A DNA stretch of 64,000 nucleotides from Stappia sp. (GCF_040110915.1 NZ_CP157793.1:2182939-2246938), one strand, 5' to 3'; counted from the first letter of the stretch, positions 24,375 through 33,972 are shown. The notes: generated by a model not told the origin, from the letters alone. Program-made: numbers and translations.

Positions 24375-25949
24375 CTATCCGGCGGACCGCGCGGACGGAG
24401 CGCCCTCGGGAGATTTCGCCGCCTGCCGGTACTCCTGCTGCAACAGGCGCTTCAGCAGCTTGCCATTGGGCTCGCGTGGCAGACGGTTGCGGAAATCCAC
24501 AGTTCGCGGACATTTGATCGGCGACAGCCGCGACCGGCAAAAGGCGATCAGCTCGTCCGCCAGCGCCGGTGACGCCTGCGCTCCATCCACGAGTTCGACC
24601 ACCGCCTTTACCTCCTCTCCGAAGTCGGCGTTGGGCACGCCGAACACAGCCGCATCGGCCACCGCCGGATGCGTGACAAGAGTGTTCTCGGTTTCCTGAG
24701 GATAGATGTTCACGCCGCCGGAGATGATGACAAAGGACTTGCGGTCCGTCAGGTAAAGATAGCCGTCTGCATCGACCCGCCCGATATCGCCCAGCGTCGT
24801 CCAGCCCAGCCGGTTGCGTGCCTTGCGGGTCTTTTCCGGATCGTTGTGATACTCGAAGGGAATGCCGTTGGCGAAGTAGACCTCGCCCTCGCAACCGGGC
24901 GGCAGTTCCTCCCCCTCTTCATCGCAGATGTGCAGCCTGCCCAGTTTGGCGCGTCCCACCGACCCGGGATGGGCCAACCATTCTTCGGTGTCGAGCGCGC
25001 AGAAACCGTTGTTCTCCGTGCCCGCGTAATACTCCATCAGGATCGGGCCCCACCAGTCGATCATCTGCCGCTTGACCTCGATCGGACAGGGTGCCGCGGC
25101 ATGGACCGCCATCCGCAGGGACGACAGATCGTAACGGCGGCGCGCCTCGTCCGAGAGCTTCAGCATCCGCACGAACATCGTCGGCACCCACTGGCTGTGC
25201 GTGATCCGATGCGCCTCGACGAGAGCCAGGGCCTCCTCCGCGTCGAACTTGTGCATGATGACCGCCGATCCGCCGCGCTTCAGCGTCGTCATGGTGTGTC
25301 GCAACGGCGCGGCATGGTAGAGCGGCGCCGGATTGAGATAGCGGGTCTGCGCCCCGTAGCCGAACAGATTGCACAGAAGCTCGATCAGAAAGGTCATCTG
25401 GCCGGGCGGCTGCGCCGGCAGCGGCCATTTCACGCCCTTGGGTCGGCCCGTGGTCCCCGACGAATACAGCATGTCGAGCCCTTGCGCCGGATCGGCAATC
25501 TCATGCACGGGCATGTCGCGGCACGCGTCGTCCCAGCAGGCGGCCCCCGCGCAAGGCTCCCCCACCATGAAAATCGGAACCTCCGGCGACAACTGCGCAC
25601 GCAACACGCTGGCGACCCCGGCAAATCGCCCCGAGGTAATCACCAGCTTCGCGCCGCAATCGCGCGCGATGTAGAGCACCTCGTCCGCGGAAAGCTGGGT
25701 GCTGGCCGTCGTGTAATAGAGCCCCGACCGATCCGCCGCGAAACAGGTTTCCAGAAACTCGCGGCGGTTCTCCATCAGGATGAGAATGTGGTCGCCGACG
25801 ACGAGACCCTGCGCGCGCAGAACATGCGCCCCCTGGTTGGACCGCCGGTCAAGCTCCGCGAATGTAACGCTCTCTCCCGTGTCCGCCATGACATAGGCGA
25901 GCCGGTTCGGGTCGCGCCTGGCAACCTGATCGATATACAACATGGTCAT
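24375..25949 (-). CDS. Acyl-CoA synthetase (AMP-forming, class I adenylate-forming)
   Basis: This 524-residue protein activates a carboxylic acid to its CoA thioester through an acyl-adenylate. The phosphate loop MLYSSGTTGRPKGVKWP lies at about 160-176, and MEYYAGTENNG and WTTLGDIGRVDADGYLYLTDR provide the A5/A8 motifs. The late Lys motif PREPNGKLLKRLL lies near residue 500. An ATG two codons in is an alternative start. It is the last gene of the operon with a Liv-type importer and acyl-CoA dehydrogenase, so the imported acid is probably its substrate. The acid itself cannot be told. Confidence 0.9.
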   Translation of the reverse strand: MTMLYIDQVARRDPNRLAYVMADTGESVTFAELDRRSNQGAHVLRAQGLVVGDHILILMENRREFLETCFAADRSGLYYTTASTQLSADEVLYIARDCGAKLVITSGRFAGVASVLRAQLSPEVPIFMVGEPCAGAACWDDACRDMPVHEIADPAQGLDMLYSSGTTGRPKGVKWPLPAQPPGQMTFLIELLCNLFGYGAQTRYLNPAPLYHAAPLRHTMTTLKRGGSAVIMHKFDAEEALALVEAHRITHSQWVPTMFVRMLKLSDEARRRYDLSSLRMAVHAAAPCPIEVKRQMIDWWGPILMEYYAGTENNGFCALDTEEWLAHPGSVGRAKLGRLHICDEEGEELPPGCEGEVYFANGIPFEYHNDPEKTRKARNRLGWTTLGDIGRVDADGYLYLTDRKSFVIISGGVNIYPQETENTLVTHPAVADAAVFGVPNADFGEEVKAVVELVDGAQASPALADELIAFCRSRLSPIKCPRTVDFRNRLPREPNGKLLKRLLQQEYRQAAKSPEGAPSARSAG

Positions 25950-26038
25950 GCTTTCGCTGGCAGGAGCCCGTCGACCGGTCGCAGCCGGCCGGGATCTTTC
26001 TCGAGAGACGGAGGCCGCCCGCTTTTCAGGGAGTCGCT

Positions 26039-27055
26039 CTAGAACTCGATGACTGTCTTGCCGAAGCGGTCGGCCTGCGCGAAATGCGCCATTGCCTCCT
26101 TCAGCCCCTCGAAGGGGAAGCTACAGCCGATGACCGGGCGCACCCGGTGCGCCGCCATCGCTCTCAGCATGTCCTCGAAGCCGGCGCGATGGCCCACCGT
26201 CACCCCCTGAAGGCGGATCTGCCGGGTCACGATCGGCCCCAGCGACAGGCTCAGGTCAAGACCGCTCAACACGCCGATCATCGCAATCGTGCCGCCGGGC
26301 CGGATCGCCTTGAGCGACTGGCCCAGCGTCCGGGCTCCCCCCAGTTCCACGATCGCGTCGTATCCGCCGCGCTCGGCCACCAGCGCCCGGGTCGCACGGG
26401 CCCAGTCGGCGTGCCTGCGGTAATTGACGAGATGGTCCGCGCCCATTTCGCGAACACGCGCCAGTTTCTCGTCGCTGGAGGACAGCACTGTCACGGTCGC
26501 ACCGTGCAACTTGGCGAACTGCAACGCGAAGAGCGCCACCCCGCCCGTCCCCTGAAGGAGCACATGATCGCCGGGACCCAGCCGGGCTTCTCCGGACACC
26601 GCGCTCCAGGCGGTCAGCGCCGCGCACGGCAGGCTCGCGGCTTCCGCATCGCCCAGGTACTCCGGGACTTTCACCACCCCCTCTTCGGACAGGCACACAT
26701 AGTCGGCCATCACGCCGTCCAGAGGCCCGCCCAGCGCCGATGCGAAGGCCGCGGACGAAGGCGACCCGGCCGCCCAGTTCTGGAAGAATGTCGGACAGAC
26801 CCGGTCGCCCAGCGCCACGCGGGTCACATCGGCCCCGACCTCCACCACCTCTCCCACCCCGTCGGACAGCGGAATCAGCGGCAACTCGCCCGTCGCCCGG
26901 CCATATCCTCGCTCCGGCACGATCAGATCGCGGGCATTCAACGAAGCCCGGCGCATCTTCACCAGCACCTGCCCCCGCCCGGCGCGCGGCACCTCGCGCC
27001 GGCCCTCACGCAGGTTGTCCAGCCCCCAGTCATCCCTGATTTCAAATACTCGCAA
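26039..27055 (-). CDS. Zinc-independent MDR-family alcohol dehydrogenase/quinone-type oxidoreductase
   Basis: This 338-residue medium-chain dehydrogenase/reductase contains a GroES-like N-terminal half with SLNARDLIVPERGYG. The catalytic zinc Cys and His of classical alcohol dehydrogenases are absent. The Rossmann half has the LLQGTGGVALFALQFAKLHGATV NAD(P)-binding turn (about 164-186). Relatives act on enones, quinones or alcohols with NAD(P)H. It starts three bases before the acyl-CoA dehydrogenase stop and so belongs to the same operon; its substrate is unknown. Confidence 0.88.
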   Translation of the reverse strand: MRVFEIRDDWGLDNLREGRREVPRAGRGQVLVKMRRASLNARDLIVPERGYGRATGELPLIPLSDGVGEVVEVGADVTRVALGDRVCPTFFQNWAAGSPSSAAFASALGGPLDGVMADYVCLSEEGVVKVPEYLGDAEAASLPCAALTAWSAVSGEARLGPGDHVLLQGTGGVALFALQFAKLHGATVTVLSSSDEKLARVREMGADHLVNYRRHADWARATRALVAERGGYDAIVELGGARTLGQSLKAIRPGGTIAMIGVLSGLDLSLSLGPIVTRQIRLQGVTVGHRAGFEDMLRAMAAHRVRPVIGCSFPFEGLKEAMAHFAQADRFGKTVIEF

Positions 27056-27058
27056 GGT

Positions 27059-28222
27059 TCACTCCTCCCGATAAAGTCCGCTTTTCCGGCGCCCGGTCAG
27101 CGCCGCCACCCGCTCCAGCAGCATCTCGGTCGAACCGTCCACCAGCCCCACCGCCTGGGCAGCCGCCAGATGCGCCTTCATCGGCGATTGTCCCGAAAGT
27201 CCCGCCGCTCCCAGCGCATGGAGAAGTTCCGGCATCCAGCGCCCCAGCGCCTGCGTGGCCGCGATTTTCGCCTGGGCCGACAGAAGCTGGGCCGACGCAG
27301 CCTCATCGGCAACGGCCTCAACGGCCGCCGCCGTCAGAGCCCGCGCCGCCGCGAGCGCGACCTCGCCCTCCGCGATCCGCAAGCGCCAGTGCTGATGGCC
27401 TTGCAAAGGTCGGCCGAAACTGCTGCGCTCCCGACCGAAGTCGTGCGCATTCTCCAGCGCGGCGGCCAACATGCCGCAGCACATGGCCGCCACATAGGCG
27501 CGCGCGCCGTTGATCTCGTTCAGGATTGCGCGGAATGCCCCACCCGGTGGCAACAGCATCTCACCCTCGGGCACCCGATAGGCGTCCAGCGTGAAACCGC
27601 CCGTCGGCGCCGGCACGAAGGCATCGACCGGACAGGCCCTGCGGCTCACCGCCGGGTCGTCGAGGGCCACGAGGAAGGCCGCGATCCCGTCTCGCTCGCC
27701 GACCGCCCCGGTCTGGGCGTAGACAATCGACAGGCCCGCGACCGCGCCATTGGCGATCCACGCCTTCTCGCCGTGCAGACACCAGCCGTCCTGCGACCGC
27801 CGCGCCATCGTGGAAATCGCGAAGAAATCCGACCCGGCATGAGGCTCGGTCAGCGCGGTACAGGCATGGTGGCGCCCCGCCAGAAGGTCCGGCAGGAAGC
27901 GCGCCGCCAGCGCGGGCGGGGCCGTGACGGCCAGCCTGGCCGCCACATTGTGCGTGTTGACCAGCGACAGCGCGAAGCCGAAGTCGACGCCCGCCAGGAT
28001 CTCGCAGGCCTTTGCCTTTTCACGAAAGCCCAGTCCGAGCCCGCCGGCCGCGCGGTCCACCTCGATGCCGGTCAGCCCCAGCTCGGCGGCCCGTCGCAGA
28101 AGCTGTGCATTCGCCGCCGCGTCGAGGGGCCCCGCCGCCACCTGCTCCGCCAGGTCCCCGGCAGCGAAGGCGCGCACCCGATCCAGGAACCCCCGGTCGC
28201 ACGCCCAGTCGAGACCGGTCAT
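27059..28222 (-). CDS. Acyl-CoA dehydrogenase
   Basis: This 387-residue FAD enzyme of the acyl-CoA dehydrogenase family introduces an alpha-beta double bond into an acyl-CoA. An N-terminal helical domain is followed by the ALTEPHAGSDFFAISTMARR segment (about 118-137) that contacts FAD. The C-terminal helical domain contains FGRERSSFGRPLQGHQHWRLRIAE and ends GLVDGSTEMLLERVAALTGRR. The start is fixed by an ATGA overlap with livM. Fusion of uptake and oxidation genes in one operon suggests a dedicated pathway for one acid. Confidence 0.92.
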   Translation of the reverse strand: MTGLDWACDRGFLDRVRAFAAGDLAEQVAAGPLDAAANAQLLRRAAELGLTGIEVDRAAGGLGLGFREKAKACEILAGVDFGFALSLVNTHNVAARLAVTAPPALAARFLPDLLAGRHHACTALTEPHAGSDFFAISTMARRSQDGWCLHGEKAWIANGAVAGLSIVYAQTGAVGERDGIAAFLVALDDPAVSRRACPVDAFVPAPTGGFTLDAYRVPEGEMLLPPGGAFRAILNEINGARAYVAAMCCGMLAAALENAHDFGRERSSFGRPLQGHQHWRLRIAEGEVALAAARALTAAAVEAVADEAASAQLLSAQAKIAATQALGRWMPELLHALGAAGLSGQSPMKAHLAAAQAVGLVDGSTEMLLERVAALTGRRKSGLYREE

Positions 28223-29184
28223 CGCGCAAGCCTCTTCTTCAGAAGGCCGAGCGCGTCGCTGGCCAACCCGACGATCCCGCGCGGCATGAAAATCGTCGCC
28301 AGGATGAGGATCAGGCCGTAGATCACCAGACGGAAACTGTCGGCAAACCGCAGGTATTCCGGCAGAAAAACGATGGCGAAGGCGCCGATGATCGGCCCCG
28401 TGATCGTCCCGCTGCCGCCCAGGATCACGGCCAGAACCGCATCCATGGACTGTGCGATGGTGAAGATTTCGGGATTGATGAAGCTCTGGTAGTGGGCGTA
28501 GAGCGCCCCGGCAAAACCGGCGAACATGGCGCTGACGACAAAGGCGAAGAGCTTGTACTTCCAGGCAGCCAGTCCGGCGGCGCCGACCAGGGTTTCGTTC
28601 TGACGGATTGCGACCAGGACCCGGCCCAGCCGGGAATTGACGATCAGGGCCGCCAGCGCGGTCACGCCCGTGGCGGCGATCAGCACGAGATAGTAGTAGG
28701 TCGTGCGGTCGGCGAAATCGATCGCGCCGTCCCGGCCGGCGCCGGGCTTGGGAATCCCCATCAGCCCGGCCTCGCCATTGGTCACATCGGTCAGGTTCAA
28801 CAGGACGATGAAAATGACCATGTTGAAGGCCAGCGTGACGATGGCGAAGTAATGCCCCTTCACACGCAGGCTCGGATACCCCGCGACGAGCGCGAACAGG
28901 GCCGTGATCAGTGGCGCAATCAGGATCGTCAGCCAGACCGGAAGGCCGAAGTTCAGCCCCAGAAGGGCCGTTCCATAGGCGCCTATTCCCATGAAGCCGG
29001 CCTGGGCGATCGATACATAGCCGGTGAAGCCCTGTATCAGGTTCTGCCCCTGCGCAACGATCACCCAGATCAGCGCAAGGACCGACAGATGCAGATAGTA
29101 CTTCACCGAGATAAAGGAGGGCAGGACGATCAGGCCAACCAGAATCGCAAGATAGAGAAGCCCGTTTTTTCTGGTGAGCGTCAT
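28219..29184 (-). CDS. Branched-chain amino acid-type ABC permease LivM
   Basis: This 321-residue inner-membrane permease of the LivM family has about eight to nine hydrophobic segments. The family motif GYVSIAQAGFMGIGAYGTALL is present, and the conserved loop near residues 185-205 includes LGRVLVAIRQNETLVGAAGLAAWKYKLFAFV. It overlaps both neighbours by four bases (livH start side and dehydrogenase start). HAAT-family importers carry amino acids but also aromatic and short-chain acids, so the gene name does not fix the ligand. Confidence 0.93.
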   Translation of the reverse strand: MTLTRKNGLLYLAILVGLIVLPSFISVKYYLHLSVLALIWVIVAQGQNLIQGFTGYVSIAQAGFMGIGAYGTALLGLNFGLPVWLTILIAPLITALFALVAGYPSLRVKGHYFAIVTLAFNMVIFIVLLNLTDVTNGEAGLMGIPKPGAGRDGAIDFADRTTYYYLVLIAATGVTALAALIVNSRLGRVLVAIRQNETLVGAAGLAAWKYKLFAFVVSAMFAGFAGALYAHYQSFINPEIFTIAQSMDAVLAVILGGSGTITGPIIGAFAIVFLPEYLRFADSFRLVIYGLILILATIFMPRGIVGLASDALGLLKKRLAR

Positions 29185-30041
29185 TTCGCGCCTCCGAGCA
29201 ATCCTTGCGGACGGAACAGCAGGACGACAATCATCACGACGAAGGCAATGACGTCCTTGTAGGCCGAGGACAGGAAGCCGGCCGCAAGCGCCTCCGTGAC
29301 GCCCAGCACGAGGCCGCCGATGATCGCCCCGGGGATCGAGCCGAGCCCGCCCAGGATCAGCACGGCAAAGCCCTTCACGACCATCGCCTCGCCGACGCCC
29401 GGCGCGATGGCGAAGAGGGAGCCGACCATGACGCCCGCCGCGACGCCGAGCATGGTGGACATCGCGAAAACGATGAGCGGGATGCTGCGGACATTCACCC
29501 CCATCAGGATCGCCGCATCGCGGTTCTGCGCCACCGCCCGGATCGCCTGACCGGTCTTGGTTCCCTCCACGAAGGCGGTCATGGCGATGACCAGCACCGT
29601 CGCGGCCAGGACGACGTAGAGCCGCGTCTCGGGGATGGTCACCCCCGCGATCTCGAACACCCGGTCGAAGCCGGTGGGGATCACCACCTGATCGGCCCCG
29701 AAAAACTGGAGATTGAGCCCCTCGACCATCATGGTCAGCCCGAGTGCAATGATGAACGCATTGATGTGATTGGCGTTTCTGACCGGTCGATAGGCAAGGA
29801 ACTCGATGAGCGCCCCCACCCCCATGCCCACGACCAGCGCGACCGGAATGGCAAGCCAGAGCGAAACGCCCTGGAAAGCCACGAGCACATAGACGAGGTA
29901 CCCGCCGAACATCGACACCGATCCATGCGCGAAATGGGCGATGCCGAGGATGCCGAACACCGTGGTCAGGCCGAGGGCGATCAGCACATAGACACTGCCG
30001 ATCGCCACGCCATTCGTGATCTGCTGAACAAGCTCCAGCAT
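29181..30041 (-). CDS. Branched-chain amino acid-type ABC permease LivH
   Basis: This 286-residue inner-membrane permease of the LivH family starts LVQQITNGVAIGSVYVLIALGLTTVFGILGIAHFAHGS, with the family's conserved GLTTVFG and AHFAHG. It has about eight hydrophobic segments, and the loop TGQAIRAVAQNRDAAILMGVNVRSI lies at about 166-190. It pairs with LivM, whose start overlaps its stop. The binding-protein gene ends four bases upstream. Confidence 0.94.
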   Translation of the reverse strand: MLELVQQITNGVAIGSVYVLIALGLTTVFGILGIAHFAHGSVSMFGGYLVYVLVAFQGVSLWLAIPVALVVGMGVGALIEFLAYRPVRNANHINAFIIALGLTMMVEGLNLQFFGADQVVIPTGFDRVFEIAGVTIPETRLYVVLAATVLVIAMTAFVEGTKTGQAIRAVAQNRDAAILMGVNVRSIPLIVFAMSTMLGVAAGVMVGSLFAIAPGVGEAMVVKGFAVLILGGLGSIPGAIIGGLVLGVTEALAAGFLSSAYKDVIAFVVMIVVLLFRPQGLLGGAK

Positions 30042-30045
30042 GGTC

Positions 30046-31266
30046 TCAACCGTCGACGGAGCTGAGGAAGCGGGAATAGTCCTCGGCTACCGAAGGCAGT
30101 TCCTGCACGAACACCCATTGACCGTCCTGCCACTGGAAGGCACCGTTGGTGGTGTAGGCTTGTCCGTTCTCGTCGAACATACGTCCGTCGATGGGGATGT
30201 ACTGCATCACCGCCTCCTTCGGCACCGGCAGTTCCCGCAAGGCCCGGGCCACGGCGGCGGCATCCTCGGCCGTCCCGGCCTTCAGGATCGCATCGCGCAG
30301 CGCGTAGAGCTGGTCATAGGCATAGGGCGAGCTTGGCGAGGGCTGGACACCGAACCGCGCCGTGAAATTCTCGTGGTAGGCGCGACCGGTCTCGCCCGTC
30401 GACTGCAGCGTCAGTTCGGTGGGCCGCAGGTCCCAGACGCCCTCCATCTGCTCGGCGGAGACGACGCGCAGGAACTGTTCCTCGCTGCCGCTGGTGAATC
30501 CGTAACGCGGCACCTCGAGCCCCAGCTCCACCGACTGACGGTAGACGAAGGCCGCCGGCTCGACATAGCCGACCACCAGCAAGGCATCCGGCTCCAGCGC
30601 CCGGATCTTGGTCAGTTGCGGGGTCATGTCGCGGTCTTTGAGCCCAAAGGCCTCGCGCGTGACAATCTCACCGCCGCCTTTGACGAACTCGCGCTCGAAA
30701 GCGTCGACATACATGGCATAGAACGAGGTTTCGAGGGCCCCGATCACGGCAACCCGCTTGTGCCCCTTCGAGGCGACGAAGGTTCCGGCTGCGGCCCCCG
30801 TGTAGTCGGCGGGCGGGCGGGTGCGCACCAGATTGTCGATCCCGCGCGTGGTGATCGAGCGTTCGGCGGCATTGCCAACGAGCATCACCGCATCCTCGTT
30901 CTGGATGAAGGAGGCCACCGCGCCGGTCGCGCCGGAACAGCAGAAGCCGAGCAGGAAACGCGCGCCGTCCCGGTCGAGCAGCTTGCGCACGCTGTTCGAG
31001 GCTTCGGTCGGATTGGCCTTGTCGTCATAGGACAGGACCGTGATCTTGTAGGTGTCCTCGCCAAGGCGGATGCCGCCGGCGGCGTTCACCTCTTCCGCGG
31101 CCAGTTCCACCGCCCGGGCCTGCGGTACGCCGTAAACGGCGGCGGGCCCGGTCAGCGCATCGCTGACGCCGACCAACAGCTCCTTTTCCGCCGCCCCGGC
31201 CAGAGACGTGGAGGCGGCGAGCACGGCAGCGGCAAGCCCCGCGCCGATCGTGAATCTGCGTTTCAT
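30046..31266 (-). CDS. ABC transporter substrate-binding protein, Liv/HAAT family
   Basis: This 406-residue periplasmic protein has a signal peptide (MKRRFTIGAGLAAAVLAAST..., cleaved near AGAAE). The mature part starts LLVGVSDALTGPAAVYGVPQARAVELAAEEVNAAGGI, as in type I periplasmic-binding folds such as LivJ. The ATG at 31266 follows GGGAGGAACTC; an ATG nine codons upstream is less likely. It is the ligand-recognising part of the importer in this operon. The ligand is probably the acid activated by the acyl-CoA synthetase, which is inference. Confidence 0.92.
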   Translation of the reverse strand: MKRRFTIGAGLAAAVLAASTSLAGAAEKELLVGVSDALTGPAAVYGVPQARAVELAAEEVNAAGGIRLGEDTYKITVLSYDDKANPTEASNSVRKLLDRDGARFLLGFCCSGATGAVASFIQNEDAVMLVGNAAERSITTRGIDNLVRTRPPADYTGAAAGTFVASKGHKRVAVIGALETSFYAMYVDAFEREFVKGGGEIVTREAFGLKDRDMTPQLTKIRALEPDALLVVGYVEPAAFVYRQSVELGLEVPRYGFTSGSEEQFLRVVSAEQMEGVWDLRPTELTLQSTGETGRAYHENFTARFGVQPSPSSPYAYDQLYALRDAILKAGTAEDAAAVARALRELPVPKEAVMQYIPIDGRMFDENGQAYTTNGAFQWQDGQWVFVQELPSVAEDYSRFLSSVDG

Positions 31267-31333
31267 GAGTTCCTCCCTGGTGTTGTTCTTCACGCCCGGT
31301 TCCGCCGGACGGTTTCGCTCTCCCGCGCCGTTT

Positions 31334-32035
31334 TCAATCGCCGAGATAGGCGCGGGCGACGTCCGGGTTTTGCTGCAACGCCTCGCCGGTTCCCTCCAGA
31401 ACCACCTTGCCGACCTCGAAGAGGTAAGCGCGGTCCGCCAGCTTCAGCGCCATCAGCGAATTCTGTTCGACGAGCAGGATGGTCATGCCCCTCGCCTTGA
31501 TCCGGGCGATGGTTTCAGCCACCTCCGCGACGATCTTCGGGGCCAGACCGAGCGACGGCTCATCGAAGATGCACACTTTCGGTCGCGCCATCAGGGCACG
31601 GGCAATCGCCAGCATCTCCTGCTCGCCGCCCGACAGGGTGCCCGCGGCCTGGCGCGCCCGTTTCCGCAGGATCGGAAACATCTGCATCATTTCATCGAGA
31701 TCGTCGGCCTGCTCCGCATCGCGGCGGGTATAGGCCCCCAGCTTCAGATTCTGGAGCACGGTCATTTCGGGAAAGACCTGGCGCCCCTCCGGACACATGG
31801 TGATGCCCGCACGCACGATCTCATGGCCGCTCGCTCCGGTGATGTCGCGGCCCTGAAAGCGGATCGTTCCGCCTCGCGGCTTCACCAGACCGCAAACGGT
31901 TTTCAGGGCCGTGCTCTTTCCCGCGCCATTGGCACCGATCAGCGCGACGCATTCCCCCTGGTTGACGTGAAAGTCGATGCCGTGCAGCACCTCGATCTGG
32001 CCATAGCCGGCCTTCAGTCCGCTGACCTCGAGCAT
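31334..32035 (-). CDS. ABC transporter ATP-binding protein LivF
   Basis: This 233-residue ATPase has Walker A GANGAGKST (about 34-42), Q-loop region TMCPEGRQVFPEMTV, signature LSGGEQ and Walker B VCIFDEPSLGLAP, all intact. The start overlaps the livG stop by one base (TGATG). It would power the LivHM channel together with the LivG-like subunit. A 67-base gap separates it from the binding-protein gene. Confidence 0.95.
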   Translation of the reverse strand: MLEVSGLKAGYGQIEVLHGIDFHVNQGECVALIGANGAGKSTALKTVCGLVKPRGGTIRFQGRDITGASGHEIVRAGITMCPEGRQVFPEMTVLQNLKLGAYTRRDAEQADDLDEMMQMFPILRKRARQAAGTLSGGEQEMLAIARALMARPKVCIFDEPSLGLAPKIVAEVAETIARIKARGMTILLVEQNSLMALKLADRAYLFEVGKVVLEGTGEALQQNPDVARAYLGD

Positions 32036-32799
32036 CACGCGGCCTCCCCGAGATAGGCGTCGACGACCCTTTGATCGGACCGGATCTCGCGTGGCGACCC
32101 TTCGGCGATCTTCTCTCCGAAATTGAGCACCGTGATGCGGTCGCACACTTTCATGATCAGGGACATGTGATGCTCGATCACCAGCACCGCGTGCCCGCGG
32201 CCCCCGAGCGCCAGAATGAGATCGCTCAACCGGTCGCGCTCATGCGAAACCATGCCGGCCGCCGGCTCATCCAGAAGAATGACCGCCGGATCGGCGGCCA
32301 GCGCCGTGGCGATCATCAGGAACCGCTGATCGGCGGCAGAGACCGCCTCGATCCGGGTATCGGCGAGATCGGCAAGCCCGGTCAGCTGCAGGACCTCGTC
32401 GAGCCGACGCCGCAATTCCGGCTCCATGCGCGCGCCGGAGCGGAGCATCGACCAGACGCCACGCCTGGTCCGCGCCGGCTCCGCGCCCAGCAGAACCTGC
32501 TCGCGGACGGTAAACTCGGGAAAGACACTCGCCGTCTGGAACGTCCGCGTGAGGCCGGCCTGCACCCGGGCATATTCCGGCAGATGGTGCACCGGCTTGC
32601 CGCACAGACGGATTTCGCCCGACGTCGCGGGAAAGACCCCGGCCAGCGTGTTCACCGTTGTCGACTTCCCGCTGCCATTCGGCCCGATCAGTCCCATCAC
32701 CTCCCCCCGGGCGATGCCGAAGGACAGGCCGTCGAGCGCCTTCACGCCGCCAAACGTCTTTCCGAGATCGCGAACGTCGAGTGCAAGGTCCACCGCCAT
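32035..32799 (-). CDS. ABC transporter ATP-binding protein LivG, divergent signature motif
   Basis: This 254-residue ATPase is first in the operon. Walker A is GPNGSGKST and Walker B is VILLDEPAAGM, both intact. The signature motif preceding Walker B reads VSAADQRFLMIATALA instead of the LSGGQ-like LPYGxQRR of LivG proteins, which could weaken ATP-dependent closure unless LivF compensates. The ATG at 32799 has GGAGG directly against it; an ATG at 32835 or a GTG between them are alternative starts. It is divergent from the LysR gene. Confidence 0.88.
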   Translation of the reverse strand: MAVDLALDVRDLGKTFGGVKALDGLSFGIARGEVMGLIGPNGSGKSTTVNTLAGVFPATSGEIRLCGKPVHHLPEYARVQAGLTRTFQTASVFPEFTVREQVLLGAEPARTRRGVWSMLRSGARMEPELRRRLDEVLQLTGLADLADTRIEAVSAADQRFLMIATALAADPAVILLDEPAAGMVSHERDRLSDLILALGGRGHAVLVIEHHMSLIMKVCDRITVLNFGEKIAEGSPREIRSDQRVVDAYLGEAA

Positions 32800-32890
32800 C
32801 CTCCCTTCCCGCGTCTCCTCCACGCAGGCCTCCATCTGCCGGTACCTTAGTCACCGTCCCTGAGGCGCGGAATTTCAAAAAACTGTCGCA

Positions 32891-32909
32891 CTATCCAAAA
32901 ATTCGATAG
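32891..32909. promoter_or_regulatory. Inverted repeat, candidate LysR-type binding site
   Basis: CTATC-N9-GATAG is a perfect inverted repeat containing the T-N11-A pattern expected for LysR-type regulators. It lies in the 164-base gap between the livG start and the LysR gene start, within an AT-rich patch. It would let the regulator control itself and the Liv/acyl-CoA operon. Confidence 0.65.
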
Positions 32910-32963
32910 CCTTGCGATGAAGCACGGCGCCTCAATTCAAAATTGCAGAAAGGGAATCGACAC

Positions 32964-33899
32964 TTGGATCAGATCAGAAACCTGAATTCCCTTCAGATTT
33001 TCTTTGTCGTTTCGGAGTTGAAGAGCGTCAGTGCAGCGGCACGGGCCCTGACGACCAGCCAAAGCGCGGTCAGCTATCATATCAAGAAATTAGAGAACGA
33101 CCTCGGCGTGCTGCTGTTCGACAGGCGCTTCGACGGGCTGGAGCCGACCGCTTTCGGCAGCCTGCTCGCCAGCCATGTCGGCAAGGGATTTGCCGAAATC
33201 CGGGCAGGGCTCAACAACATCGCCAGCCTGCGCAATGCGCGCGAGGTCTGTGTGGCCATGGTTCCAATGTTCGCCAGCCGCTGGCTGGCCCCGCGCATTG
33301 CCCATTTCTGGGAGGCCCATTCCGATGTCCAGCTGAGCTTCGTTCATCATGGCAACAATTACACCGAGCTGCCGCGGGGCACCCTGAATGCGGACATGGG
33401 CGTGCAATGGGGGCTTGGCAGATGGCCCGGTTTCACCGCGCAGGAGATTTTCGCCGACGACCTGGTCGTTGTCTGCAGCCCCGTCTATCTGGAGCGGACC
33501 CGTATCGGGACGGAGGCCGACCTTGCCCATTGCCGGCTGCTGCATGTCAACGATCACGACCTGTGGGGCGAATGGTTCGCGGATGTGCTCGGTTTCCCGC
33601 CCGACCCCCGGAACCGGATGCTGCTGGAGGACCGGAGTTTCCAGCTCAGCTCCACCCTGAACGGCGTCGGCGTCTCGCTGATGGTGAAAAGCTTCGTACA
33701 GGATGAATTGTCCGCCGGCACCCTGGTCAACCCGCTGGGGCGCACCTATCCGACGCAGTGTCGCTACTATCTGGTCCAACCGGAGAATTTCGCCCTGTCC
33801 GGGCCGGCCAGGAAATTCCGGTCGTGGCTGTTGCAAGCGACCAAGGGGCAGAGCGGTCGGTCGATCCACACCCTGCCCGGTGCAACGCCGGCACACTAG
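32964..33899 (+). CDS. LysR-family transcriptional regulator (GcvA-like)
   Basis: This 311-residue LysR regulator has an N-terminal winged helix with SVSAAARALTTSQSAVSYHIKKLENDLGVLLFDRR (about residues 20-55) and a C-terminal co-inducer domain. No ATG is available. The TTG at 32964 is preferred because AAGGGA lies at good distance, while a TTG seven codons upstream lacks one. It is divergent from the Liv importer and acyl-CoA operon, its likely target, and convergent with the TctA gene. The sensed compound is unknown. Confidence 0.88.
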   Translation: MDQIRNLNSLQIFFVVSELKSVSAAARALTTSQSAVSYHIKKLENDLGVLLFDRRFDGLEPTAFGSLLASHVGKGFAEIRAGLNNIASLRNAREVCVAMVPMFASRWLAPRIAHFWEAHSDVQLSFVHHGNNYTELPRGTLNADMGVQWGLGRWPGFTAQEIFADDLVVVCSPVYLERTRIGTEADLAHCRLLHVNDHDLWGEWFADVLGFPPDPRNRMLLEDRSFQLSSTLNGVGVSLMVKSFVQDELSAGTLVNPLGRTYPTQCRYYLVQPENFALSGPARKFRSWLLQATKGQSGRSIHTLPGATPAH

Positions 33900-33972
33900 T
33901 CGACGCCGCAGAATTGCCCGCAGGGCACGACGACAAGCGGCCAGGCTCGGCCTCCGCCCCGATCGGCCGGCG

